From contig NZ_JHWD01000032.1 of NCBI RefSeq assembly GCF_000622225.1, positions 1 to 35,355 of the forward strand: a stretch of DNA of 35,355 nt, in the 5' to 3' direction. Under the pieces are notes generated by a model. That model was not told where the DNA came from, made no database searches, and saw nothing but the letters and a program-made list of their open reading frames with translations. Source of the stretch: Roseomonas mucosa ATCC BAA-692. GTDB lineage: Bacteria; Pseudomonadota; Alphaproteobacteria; Acetobacterales; Acetobacteraceae. The stretch's first letter is position 1, and every line of letters begins with the position of its first letter. This document shows, in pieces, positions 7,055-14,645 of this stretch. Both the position numbers and the translations under genes were made by a program.

Positions 7055-8238
7055 CAGCCGATCTCCTTGAGCGCGCGGGCCGCCACGGCCTCGGTGATCC
7101 GGCCCTGTTCCAGGGCCGAGCGGATCGAGGCGGTGAAGCTCTGACCCTGGGTGTCGACCGCCTCGCGGGTGATGACCGGCCAGGCGCCGGGATCGGCCCG
7201 CAGCAGCCGGGTCCGCAGCCCGGCATCGAAGGCGAGGAACTCGCGGATCGCGGTCCGGCGGCCGTCGGCCGAGGGCAGCAGGCGCTGGTTGACGACGAGG
7301 CGCAGCGACTGCGCGACCGAGGCCACGAGGTTGTCGCGCTCGTCGCGCGGGCACAGGGTGGTGATGCGCTGCATGGTCAGCGGCACGTCGTCGGCGTGGA
7401 TGGTGGTGGTCAGCGCGTGGCCGGAGATGGCGGCGTGGATCGAGGCGGCCATGGTGGCGCTGTCGCGGCACTCGCCGACGATGATGTCGGTGGGCTCGCG
7501 GCGCATGCAGCCGCGGATGAAGGCCTCGAAGCTGGGCAGGTCGCGCGGCACCTCGGTCTGGGCCATGGTGGAGCTGGCGGTCGGGAAGCGGTCGAGCAGG
7601 AACTCGACCGGCGCCGCCGCCTCCTGGATGTTGTAGTGCCCCTCCGGGTCGGCCAGCTTGGCCACCGTCATGCCGGCGATCAGGGTGGACTTCCCCGAGC
7701 CGGTGCCGCCCGAGACGATCACCATGCCGCGCTCGGGAAAGCAGGCGGCGAGGATGCCGGGCTCGACCAGCTGCTGGGCCAGCGAGGGCGGCAGGTCGGG
7801 GATCGGGCGCAGCACGATGTTGGCGCCCTCGCGCCGCGCCGCGCGGATCGGGGTGGCGTTGAGCCGGAAGCGCAGCCGGCGCGAGCGGGACAGGCCCACC
7901 TCGTAGCTGACGTCGAAGTCGGAGCCGCCCTGCAGGCGGGCGGTGCCGTCGGCGCCGTAGAGGTGGTTGGTGATGTCGCCGAGCTCGACCTCGCTCAGCA
8001 TGCCGCGCGTGGCGCGGCGGTTGCGGCCGTGGATGCGGACCCAGACCGGGTGGCCGGTCTGGAAGGCGATGCGCGAGGCGCCGTGCTCGTAGGCCCAGAC
8101 CAGTAGCGCATCCAGCCCCGGCGCCTGCTTGCGTGGCTCCGTCACCCAGCGCTGGCCTTCGCCGGGCCAGGGATCCGGGTCGCGCGCCGGGGCGGTCGCC
8201 TCGCCGACTTCGGCTGGCAGCGGCAGGACGAGGTTCAT
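7054..8238 (-). CDS. dotB: DotB/TraJ secretion ATPase
   Basis: 394 aa. This is a cytoplasmic VirB11/PilT-like hexameric ATPase that powers the type IVB system. Visible features are an N-terminal PAS-like region, Walker A GGTGSGKST at 177-185, an Asp-box region at 203-212 (NIQEAAAPVE), Walker B DIIVGECRD at 251-259, and the His box GHALTTTIHAD at 273-283. I chose ATG 8238, which overlaps the dotC stop; the longer upstream frame is shadow of dotC. Confidence 0.95.
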   Translation of the reverse strand: MNLVLPLPAEVGEATAPARDPDPWPGEGQRWVTEPRKQAPGLDALLVWAYEHGASRIAFQTGHPVWVRIHGRNRRATRGMLSEVELGDITNHLYGADGTARLQGGSDFDVSYEVGLSRSRRLRFRLNATPIRAARREGANIVLRPIPDLPPSLAQQLVEPGILAACFPERGMVIVSGGTGSGKSTLIAGMTVAKLADPEGHYNIQEAAAPVEFLLDRFPTASSTMAQTEVPRDLPSFEAFIRGCMRREPTDIIVGECRDSATMAASIHAAISGHALTTTIHADDVPLTMQRITTLCPRDERDNLVASVAQSLRLVVNQRLLPSADGRRTAIREFLAFDAGLRTRLLRADPGAWPVITREAVDTQGQSFTASIRSALEQGRITEAVAARALKEIG

Positions 8239-9200
8239 CGGCAGCCTGCCCCAGGCTGCCAGCGCCGGATATTCGCCTGCAGACCGGGCTGCTCGGTGAT
8301 GCGCACCACCCGGTCGCCGATGTTCAGCCGCGACCGGCCGCCCTCGGTGTTGCGGGTCTCGAAGGCGACCCGCGGCTCCTCCACCAGCCCGGCGCGCAGC
8401 AGCACCCGGTAGCGGGCCATGCCGACGATGTCGCGCTGCAACCGGCCGAGATCGGAGAGGAAGATCGTCACCGCCTGCTTCTCGCCCTGGGCCCAACCCT
8501 CGGCGACGCCACGGTTCCAGTAGGCCACCTCCTGGCGGGTGCGCGGCAGTGCCGCGTCGGCCGGGCGGGCCGGGCTGCCCCAGGCACGGACCAGGTAGGA
8601 GCGCCAGTCCGGCGGCGCGGAGGTCAGCTGTGCCTCGCGGGTGATCTCGAAGATGCAGGAGGTCTCGCGCGCCACCTGGCCGTTCTCGCCCAGCGCGAAG
8701 GCCATCTGCGCCTCGGAGACGATGGGCGGGCGCATCAGCGTCTGGCCGCCGCCCACCGGCAGCACCAGGGGGCGGAAGTCGTAGGTGGCGGTGAGCTGGG
8801 CCTCGTAGCGGCGCAGCATCTCGTTGATGGCGAAAGAGCGGGCGGCGAGGCCGCCCTGGGCGCCATAGGTCATGGCGGCCTGCCGGAGCACCTCGGCGCG
8901 GCCGGTCTCCAGCCCGTCGCCGGGCAGGTCGCCCGGGCGGGCGGCCTGCAGCGCCTCCAGCGAGGGCGGGGCGTCGCCACCCTCCACCACCGGCATGTTG
9001 CCGGCGCCGGTGATCGGCTGGTTCAGCTGGCTGGCGAGCGACCGGGCGGCGGCGTCGTACTGCGCCTCGTTGGGCATGGGCGGGCTGGGGAGGAGGCGCA
9101 CCGAACCCTCGGCACGCACGCCAGGGGCGAAGGCCAGGGCGAGGAGGGCGGTCGCGGCGAGCAGCGCCGGGCGCCGCGGGGCGGGGCGGGGCTCAGACAC
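8235..9200 (-). CDS. dotC: DotC/TraI outer-membrane core protein
   Basis: 321 aa from GTG 9200, which overlaps the end of dotD. The N-terminus is a signal peptide (RRPALLAATALLALAF, then GVRA). The mature part has the DotC pattern: GLAARSFAINEML-RYEAQL, then F-PLVLPVGGGQTLMRPPIVSEAQ, and a Trp-rich C-terminus. DotC with DotD helps place DotH in the outer membrane. Unlike Legionella DotC, the signal peptide has no lipobox cysteine, so this copy appears non-lipidated. The start choice matters for that point; the frame upstream offers no lipobox either. Confidence 0.88.
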   Translation of the reverse strand: MSEPRPAPRRPALLAATALLALAFAPGVRAEGSVRLLPSPPMPNEAQYDAAARSLASQLNQPITGAGNMPVVEGGDAPPSLEALQAARPGDLPGDGLETGRAEVLRQAAMTYGAQGGLAARSFAINEMLRRYEAQLTATYDFRPLVLPVGGGQTLMRPPIVSEAQMAFALGENGQVARETSCIFEITREAQLTSAPPDWRSYLVRAWGSPARPADAALPRTRQEVAYWNRGVAEGWAQGEKQAVTIFLSDLGRLQRDIVGMARYRVLLRAGLVEEPRVAFETRNTEGGRSRLNIGDRVVRITEQPGLQANIRRWQPGAGCR

Positions 9201-9675
9201 GATGCACCACCTGGACCGTGCGGGAGGCCGGATCGAGCTGCACCGTGGCATAGGCCCCGGCCTGCTCGCCGAGGGCGGCGAAGGCGTCCACGACCGTGGT
9301 GGCGGGCAGGTTGAGCGAGACCGGCACGGGCTGCGGCCGCTCGACTCCCTCGACGCTCGACACCACCACCCGGTAGCCCACGACATCGGCGAGCTTGCGC
9401 ACGCCATCGGCCAGCGGGCCGTTCCAGGCGAAGGCGATGGGACGCTGCAGCTCCTCCGGCACCACGCGGCCGCGACGGGCGGTGAGGTCCACCCGGCTGA
9501 CGCCGCCGAGCTGCGAGAGCTGCTGCCCCACCTGCTCCATCGACTGGCGGAGCGCGATCTCCGGGTTGGGCATGCCGGGGGTTGCGATCTCGGCCGTGGG
9601 GCCGCCCGTGGCGCAGCCCGCGAGGCCGACCAACCCCATCAAGGCCAGCATCAGCCGGCTGTTCATCCTCGCCAT
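9193..9675 (-). CDS. dotD: DotD/TraH outer-membrane lipoprotein
   Basis: 160 aa with a lipoprotein signal (LAGC, Cys21). The C-terminal domain (about 70-160) has the secretin-N-like beta/alpha pattern of DotD: PIAFAWNGPLADGVRKLAD, then VVVSSVEG, PVSLNLPATTVVDAFAALGEQ and VQLDP. DotD partners with DotC and DotH in the outer-membrane complex. ATG 9675 is used; ATG 9666 is an alternative. It is the first gene of an operon of six with a motif-plus-hairpin leader. Confidence 0.9.
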   Translation of the reverse strand: MARMNSRLMLALMGLVGLAGCATGGPTAEIATPGMPNPEIALRQSMEQVGQQLSQLGGVSRVDLTARRGRVVPEELQRPIAFAWNGPLADGVRKLADVVGYRVVVSSVEGVERPQPVPVSLNLPATTVVDAFAALGEQAGAYATVQLDPASRTVQVVHRV

Positions 9676-9725
9676 GCGGGACCTCCGTTCCTATGCGTGA
9701 AGCATGGAGCGGAGCGATGCGAACG
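9676..9725 (-). promoter_or_regulatory. Motif-plus-hairpin leader of the dotD operon
   Basis: CCGTTCGCATCG on the minus strand (core complementary to 9719-9725) ends 43 nt before ATG 9675. The leader folds CTCCG (9714-9710), TCC, ATGC (9705-9702), loop, GCAT (9696-9693), GGA, CGGAG (9687-9683): about 12 pairs with one mismatch and one bulged base. The 3' arm contains most of the ribosome-binding site GGAGG (9686-9682), so the folded form should hide it. Confidence 0.65.
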
Positions 9726-9797
9726 GGAGGCCTCCCTTTGCAGCTGCGGGCTCGTTCGCCGACCTGTCAGGCTGACGAGGACGGGGCTACGAATCCT

Positions 9798-9814
9798 GTG
9801 TTCGCATCGAACAC
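9798..9814. promoter_or_regulatory. Perfect palindrome containing the motif core
   Basis: GTGTTCGCATCGAACAC is a 7-bp inverted repeat with a 3-nt centre in the gap between dotO (ends 9833) and the dotD leader. On the plus strand it contains TGTTCGCATCG, nearly the leader motif. No plus-strand gene starts at the expected distance. It may be an operator or the end hairpin of the dotO transcript; no T-run follows. Confidence 0.4.
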
Positions 9815-9832
9815 GGCCCCTATGCGACGCGA

Positions 9833-12800
9833 CTATTCGGCCGCCAGCTTCTGGGAAGGCTGGCCATGATCGGGCGCCACGTCCCGCAGGACGATGCCGA
9901 GGCCTTTGCCGTCGATCAGCTCGGCGGCGATCTCGTCCACCACGCCGGCTTCGGCGCGCGTGTCCAGCTCGCCGAGCTTGAGCCGCTCGTTCTTGCGCCG
10001 CTCGATCTCCTTCACCGCCGAGCCGCGCTTGAACACCTTCGCCAACCGCCGCAGCGCCTCCGAGAAGCCCAGGGCCGCATAGAGGCGGTTGCGCAGGCTG
10101 GTGTCGCCCGGCGTGGTGCTCAGCGCCCACAGCTCGACCGGGCCCAGCGAGTTGATGAGCATCTGCTCGTACTTGGCACCGCCGGCGGTCAGCACCGCGA
10201 GGAAGGGAGCCCCGTTCGGTCCCGGGCCGTTGAGCGCATAGCGCACGACATCCGCACTCGCGGCCGACAGGTCGAAGCGCGTGATGATCTCTTCGCGCTC
10301 CTTCTCGTCGCCGGTCCGCAGGATGAAGCGCCCGGTGCTCTGGGCGACGATGGCCTCGCCCATGTCCTCCAGCCGCTGCGACGAGAAGCCGAGCTGGATG
10401 TTGTGCTTGCGGCCCTCGCGCACGTCGAGCTCGGCCTGGGCGCGGACCAGCGGGCTGCCCCTGGTGCGGTGCCACTCGTCGTAGTCGAGGCGCTTGACCG
10501 CCTCCATCACCTCCTGGAACCGCTCGCGGTGGTAGTCGCGCACCGGCTCGGGGACGAACTGCGCGTAGTCCGGGTGCAGGAAGAAGTTCCGCGCCAGCAG
10601 ATGCCGCGCCAGCATGTACATCAGCTCGGTCTGCCGGTTCGCCGCCGCCGAGCCGGCCGGAGCCACCGCGGCGAGGTCGAGCACGATGATGCGGGCCGGG
10701 CCGAAATCCAGGCGGGTTGGCCGGCTCAACGAGGGAAAGCGCCGGATCAGATCGTAGACGTAGCGCTCGAACAGGGTGCAGGCGGACTCGCTGGTCTCGG
10801 CGATATGCAGGTCCTTGAAGGCGTCGCGGATCTGGTCCGAGCGGGCGGCGGCGATCAGGTCCTGCAGCACCGGCACGGCATGGCGCTGCGCTACCTCGGC
10901 CAGCCGCATCTCGCCGGCGCCGATCAGCGCATCCACGGCGTCGCGCCACCAGGGGGTATCGCCGGGCAGGACGAGCCCGTGGCGGCGCAGCGCGGCATCC
11001 ACCTCCGGCTCCACGCCGGCCCGGTAGGGCTTCGGCGAGCCGCCGGTGACGTCGGTGCAGAGCCGGTAGGCCTCGTCGATCACGGCGCCGATCAGCTGCG
11101 CCATGCCCTCGAAGGGAGTGGAGGTATCCGGGGGCGTGGTGGCCAGCGCCAGGAAGTTCTGCAGGAAGGACCGCTCCAGTGGCAGCGGGTAGTGGCAGCC
11201 GACCTGCAGGTCGAAGATATTGACCTCGTAGCCCGGCCCGAACTGCATGGTGACGAAGATCGCCTCGTGCTCGCGCGCGGGGCCGAGCGCCTCGCGCACC
11301 AGCCGCACGAAGCCCTGCGCCGAAGGGCCGATATCGGCCTTGCCGATCAGCGGCAGCCTGGCGCCCTTGACCCCGAGCACGGCGGGGCTGAGCACCAGGC
11401 CGAGGTTGATGCAGTTGGCCAGCACCGACTTGCCGGAACCGGGCGGCGCCACGAAGACGTCGCAGACGAGCGGGCGCTTGTCGCCGCCGGAGGGGTCGTA
11501 GGGCCAGATGGCGCCGTCGGGCCGGCGGAACAGCACCGAGCCCTGCTCCCAGGGCGAGGCGGTGCGGTTCCAGGGCAGCATGGCGAAGGCGTCGCCCAGC
11601 AGGGCGATCTGCGGCGTGCCGGTCGAGGTGAGCGACAGGCCGGGGACGCTGGACAGCGCCCCCTCCAGCGGATCGCCGGCGATCGGGGTGGTCTTGCAGT
11701 TGCCCCAGCCCTCGATGCGCTGCGCCAGGGTCGAGGCGCGACGGCGCAGCAGCCGCATCTCGCCGGCCGGGGCCCAGGTCGCGAAGGAGGCGCGCAGCCG
11801 CACGCCGATGTGGTTGTCCTCGTTGCGGGCCTGCCGCAGGGCGTCGAAGGCGCGCCGGATATCGGCGTTGCCGGGGAACATCGAGAAGAAGGTCGCGGCG
11901 ACCTCCTTGATCTGCATGGCGTTGCGGCCGCCGCCCTCGATCACCACGGCGCTGCGCCAGGGGATGCGGTCCTGGCCCAGCCGGGCGGAAAGCTCGACGA
12001 AGGGACGCGGATCCTCGGGCCCCACCGCCATGTCCACCGGGGCATAGTCGTGATCGCCGATGCGGACGCGCTGGCCCCCCAGCGTCTCGGCATCGGCATG
12101 GAACATCTGCTCGGCCACGGCCGGCCACAGCATGCCGGCGGTGGGGCTCTCGCCGCCATCGGGATCCTCGGTCGCCCGCGGCATCACCCGGTCGCCCGGC
12201 AACGTCGCCTTCCAGTCGGAGCCGGCGGTTTCGCGGTAGACGGATTCGCGGATCACCCTGAGCGCCTCGTGGGCATCCAGTTCGCGGGTGGCGACGTCGT
12301 TGTTGCCGAGCGACGCGACGACCCGCGAGACGAAGGCCGTGTGCCGCGCCGCCATCACCTCGGAGCGCAGGTAGTAGCGCTGGCTGTTGCCGGCGCGCGG
12401 CCCCTCGCGCGAGAGGACCTTCTGCTCCTCGGCCATCTGCCGGCGCTCCTCCTTGGTCAGGACAGCGCGGCGGGTCCAGAGCACGTAGTAGGCGGCCTCC
12501 CAGCGCATGATCCGGGGCCACAGCGCCGCGCGTTCCTCGAGCACGTCCGAGACGTTGAGACCGAGTTCCCGTGCGATGGTGCGGCAGGAGGCGAGGTTCA
12601 GCCGCTCGATCTCGACCCCGGCCATGTCCGGGTCGGAGACGTACCAGCCGACAATGGCGTGGCCACGGTCCTCCAGCGCGCCCGCCAGGTCGATGCGCTG
12701 TGCCGTGGCGATGCGCTCGACGTCGTCGCGCTTGGCCATCCGCCGCATGCCCTCGATACGGACCACGCTGAGGTAGTCGCATTGGCGCGTCACCAGGGCG

Positions 12801-12898
12801 TCGCCATGGGCGGTCTCGATCTCGCAGAAGGCCGGCAGCGGCTGGCGGAGAACCAGCGACAGGCCGGCGAGGCCACGGGTGATGGCGGTGGCGATCAT
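9833..12898 (-). CDS. dotO: DotO/IcmB/TraU VirB4-like ATPase
   Basis: 1021 aa, close to IcmB (1009 aa). This is a VirB4-class energising ATPase on the inner face of the membrane. Walker A APPGSGKSV lies at about residues 482-490 and Walker B RIIVLDLA at about 733-740. The N-terminal half carries the VirB4-like domain, including a Tyr/Arg-rich helical stretch. I chose ATG 12898, overlapping the dotN stop (ATGA); the frame stays open to 13405, but that part is shadow of dotN. The long antiparallel open frames opposite this gene are GC-skew artefacts. It is the last gene of the dotP-dotN-dotO operon. Confidence 0.95.
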   Translation of the reverse strand: MIATAITRGLAGLSLVLRQPLPAFCEIETAHGDALVTRQCDYLSVVRIEGMRRMAKRDDVERIATAQRIDLAGALEDRGHAIVGWYVSDPDMAGVEIERLNLASCRTIARELGLNVSDVLEERAALWPRIMRWEAAYYVLWTRRAVLTKEERRQMAEEQKVLSREGPRAGNSQRYYLRSEVMAARHTAFVSRVVASLGNNDVATRELDAHEALRVIRESVYRETAGSDWKATLPGDRVMPRATEDPDGGESPTAGMLWPAVAEQMFHADAETLGGQRVRIGDHDYAPVDMAVGPEDPRPFVELSARLGQDRIPWRSAVVIEGGGRNAMQIKEVAATFFSMFPGNADIRRAFDALRQARNEDNHIGVRLRASFATWAPAGEMRLLRRRASTLAQRIEGWGNCKTTPIAGDPLEGALSSVPGLSLTSTGTPQIALLGDAFAMLPWNRTASPWEQGSVLFRRPDGAIWPYDPSGGDKRPLVCDVFVAPPGSGKSVLANCINLGLVLSPAVLGVKGARLPLIGKADIGPSAQGFVRLVREALGPAREHEAIFVTMQFGPGYEVNIFDLQVGCHYPLPLERSFLQNFLALATTPPDTSTPFEGMAQLIGAVIDEAYRLCTDVTGGSPKPYRAGVEPEVDAALRRHGLVLPGDTPWWRDAVDALIGAGEMRLAEVAQRHAVPVLQDLIAAARSDQIRDAFKDLHIAETSESACTLFERYVYDLIRRFPSLSRPTRLDFGPARIIVLDLAAVAPAGSAAANRQTELMYMLARHLLARNFFLHPDYAQFVPEPVRDYHRERFQEVMEAVKRLDYDEWHRTRGSPLVRAQAELDVREGRKHNIQLGFSSQRLEDMGEAIVAQSTGRFILRTGDEKEREEIITRFDLSAASADVVRYALNGPGPNGAPFLAVLTAGGAKYEQMLINSLGPVELWALSTTPGDTSLRNRLYAALGFSEALRRLAKVFKRGSAVKEIERRKNERLKLGELDTRAEAGVVDEIAAELIDGKGLGIVLRDVAPDHGQPSQKLAAE

Positions 12899-13554
12899 GC
12901 GGCCTCCGGGCGGTGGTGGATCATCCTGGGCGCGCCCCAGGCGCGCAGCAGGTCCGGATAGATGTCCTCCTTGCCGCGCGGCATCCGGCCGAGCGGCAGC
13001 AGGCGGACGCCGCCAAGGAGGTAGGCCCGGTCCTGGTAGGCGCGCGGCGCGAGGCCGAGCAGCGCGGCGCCGAGCACCGCCGGATCGTGGGTCAGGAGCT
13101 TGCTGGCGCAGATCGCCTGGCGGGCCCGGAACGCGGTCAGGGCCCGCCAGGCGGCGATGGTGGCCGGGCTTTCCCGGCGTGGCAGGATGTCGAGCGTCGG
13201 ATCGTCGCCCGCCTCCAGCAAGGAGAGCTGGGCGGCGCGCGCGACGGCGAACAGCGCCTGCTGGCTCATCTCCGGCAGCCAGATCAGGGTCGCGGATCCC
13301 TCGGCCGCCGCGGTGTCGAGGTGCTGCGTGAGATGGCAGAGGGTACAGGCCACGGCGAGGTTGCCGGGCGCGGCGTCGGCCTCGTCGCCGTTCAGGTGGA
13401 ACCATTCCTGCCGGCCCGCGGCGAGGGCGCCGCAGAACCGGCAGGGAATGTCGGGCACCGGGGCGGGGTCCACCTTGGTCGCCCGCCGCTCCCGGCAGGC
13501 CGCGCCGCCCCAGGAGGACGTATGCGACGACAGCAGGAGCGGCGGGAAACGCAT
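12895..13554 (-). CDS. dotN: DotN/IcmJ/TraT zinc-binding coupling-complex protein
   Basis: 219 aa, like IcmJ (208 aa). It contains an HNH-like zinc site: Cys38-x2-Cys41 (PCRFCG), His53 and Asn55 in WFHLNGDEAD, and Cys70-x2-Cys73-His (ACTLCHL). The family segment ATLIWLPEMSQQAL follows. DotN is a soluble member of the DotL coupling complex in Legionella. ATG 13554 is chosen; the open frame continues to 13620 without a good site. Its stop overlaps the dotO start. Confidence 0.92.
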   Translation of the reverse strand: MRFPPLLLSSHTSSWGGAACRERRATKVDPAPVPDIPCRFCGALAAGRQEWFHLNGDEADAAPGNLAVACTLCHLTQHLDTAAAEGSATLIWLPEMSQQALFAVARAAQLSLLEAGDDPTLDILPRRESPATIAAWRALTAFRARQAICASKLLTHDPAVLGAALLGLAPRAYQDRAYLLGGVRLLPLGRMPRGKEDIYPDLLRAWGAPRMIHHRPEAA

Positions 13555-13570
13555 GGTGGGAGGCCCCGGC

Positions 13571-14005
13571 TCAGTTGAAGGTGACGACCGAGTTGGTGCC
13601 GCTGACCGTCGCGGAGCCACCGGAGGCGGTCTGCGCTGCCTTGCCGATCCAGACGCCGCCGGTGGCGAAGAGGCCGCAGAGCACGATGCCGGCGAGGCCC
13701 ATGGCGACCTTGCCGCCCTCGCGGTTCTGCGGCTGGCGCGACTGCCACAGGGCCCAGGCGCCGCCGATCAGGCAGATCAGCGCCGCGACGTACATCGCCA
13801 TGGAGCCGAGGTTGCCGCCGGCGGTGGCCGCCTCCTGCGCCATGGTGCCGACCTGGCCGCCGATGGTGTTGGCGGCCTGGGCGAAGGCGTTGCCGGAGAA
13901 GAACGCCCCCATGGCCGCCGCCATCAGCGCCAGCCCGACGCGGCGGCGCAGGATCGCGCCCTGGGGGCGCGGGGCGAGGGTGGTCTTGTGGGAGATGATC
14001 GACAC
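13571..14005 (-). CDS. dotP: DotP/IcmD/TraR-like inner-membrane protein
   Basis: 144 aa from GTG 14005, preceded by AGGAAAG. There is a signal-like N-terminus (RRRVGLALMAAAMGAFF, then NAFAQ), then two membrane segments at about residues 67-83 and 101-118, and a Ser/Thr/Asn-rich tail. Size, topology and position between dotE and dotN match IcmD/DotP and R64 TraR. The exact start is uncertain because the frame is open far upstream, but the upstream residues are shadow of the dotE gap. Confidence 0.78.
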   Translation of the reverse strand: MSIISHKTTLAPRPQGAILRRRVGLALMAAAMGAFFSGNAFAQAANTIGGQVGTMAQEAATAGGNLGSMAMYVAALICLIGGAWALWQSRQPQNREGGKVAMGLAGIVLCGLFATGGVWIGKAAQTASGGSATVSGTNSVVTFN

Positions 14006-14081
14006 GATGATCGCTTTCCTGTTCAGGGCCGGGGCGCCGTCGGCGACCCTGCGATGATGCTGTGCGAGGTCCTTGCGAACG
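14006..14081 (-). promoter_or_regulatory. Leader motif of the dotP-dotN-dotO operon
   Basis: CCGTTCGCAAGG on the minus strand (core complementary to 14075-14081) stands 69 nt before GTG 14005, further than the 40-47 nt of the other members. Short stems are possible (CAGGG with CCCTG, CGCC with GGCG), but none clearly covers AGGA. It lies in the gap between dotE and dotP, as expected for an operon start. Confidence 0.5.
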
Positions 14082-14106
14082 GCGCGCAGGATTTTTCGCG
14101 CGATCC

Positions 14107-14634
14107 TCAGGCGAACAGCGCGGCGAGGAAGGTCGCCAGCGGCAGCACGTTGATGAGCATGACGCCAAAGACGAACTGCACGAGGCAGCCACCCTGCGGC
14201 CGGCGGCTGATGCCGCGCATCACCGCCCACCAGGCGAACACGGCCATCAGCGCCATCATCGCGCCGAAGGCCTGGAAGAAACCCTGGAAGATGGTGACGA
14301 CGTTGACGACGGTCTCGGCGGGAGTGGCACCCAGGGCGCCGCTGGCGCTCGGCACGTAGCCGAAGGCGCCGCCGGTGCCGACGATGATGGACGAGCCGCC
14401 GCTGCGGTTGGCCATGGTCAGGATGCCGTCGAAGCTGGCGAAGACGCCGCTCAGCACCAGCGACACCCAGGGGATCCAGGGCTTGCCCCGGAAGGGGTTG
14501 TGCGGTTGCGCCTGCTGCCAGAAGCCCCAGGCGCCGAAAAGGAAGGCGGCGATGGCCGCCAGGTAGCAGAAGGCGGGGACGAGGAAGGTGATCGCGCCAC
14601 CGACATCGGCCGCGAAGTTGGCGAGGCCCTGCAT
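14107..14634 (-). CDS. dotE: DotE/IcmC/TraQ-like inner-membrane protein
   Basis: 175 aa, equal to R64 TraQ in approximate length. There are four hydrophobic segments, at about residues 13-37, 52-70, 109-138 and 150-175, with no signal cleavage site. It belongs to the related IcmC/IcmD family of small polytopic proteins. The call rests on size, topology and its place between the TraP-position gene and dotP, as in R64 traP-traQ-traR. It starts 12 nt after the upstream stop, in one operon with the TraP-like gene. Confidence 0.78.
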   Translation of the reverse strand: MQGLANFAADVGGAITFLVPAFCYLAAIAAFLFGAWGFWQQAQPHNPFRGKPWIPWVSLVLSGVFASFDGILTMANRSGGSSIIVGTGGAFGYVPSASGALGATPAETVVNVVTIFQGFFQAFGAMMALMAVFAWWAVMRGISRRPQGGCLVQFVFGVMLINVLPLATFLAALFA

Positions 14635-14645
14635 GGTGGCGCGTC

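Noticed and set aside
9866-12961. 1031-codon open frame on the plus strand opposite dotO
   Set aside because: Low-complexity composition (His, Gln, Asp, Arg, Ala, Val) typical of the antisense of a high-GC gene; dotO on the other strand has clear Walker motifs.
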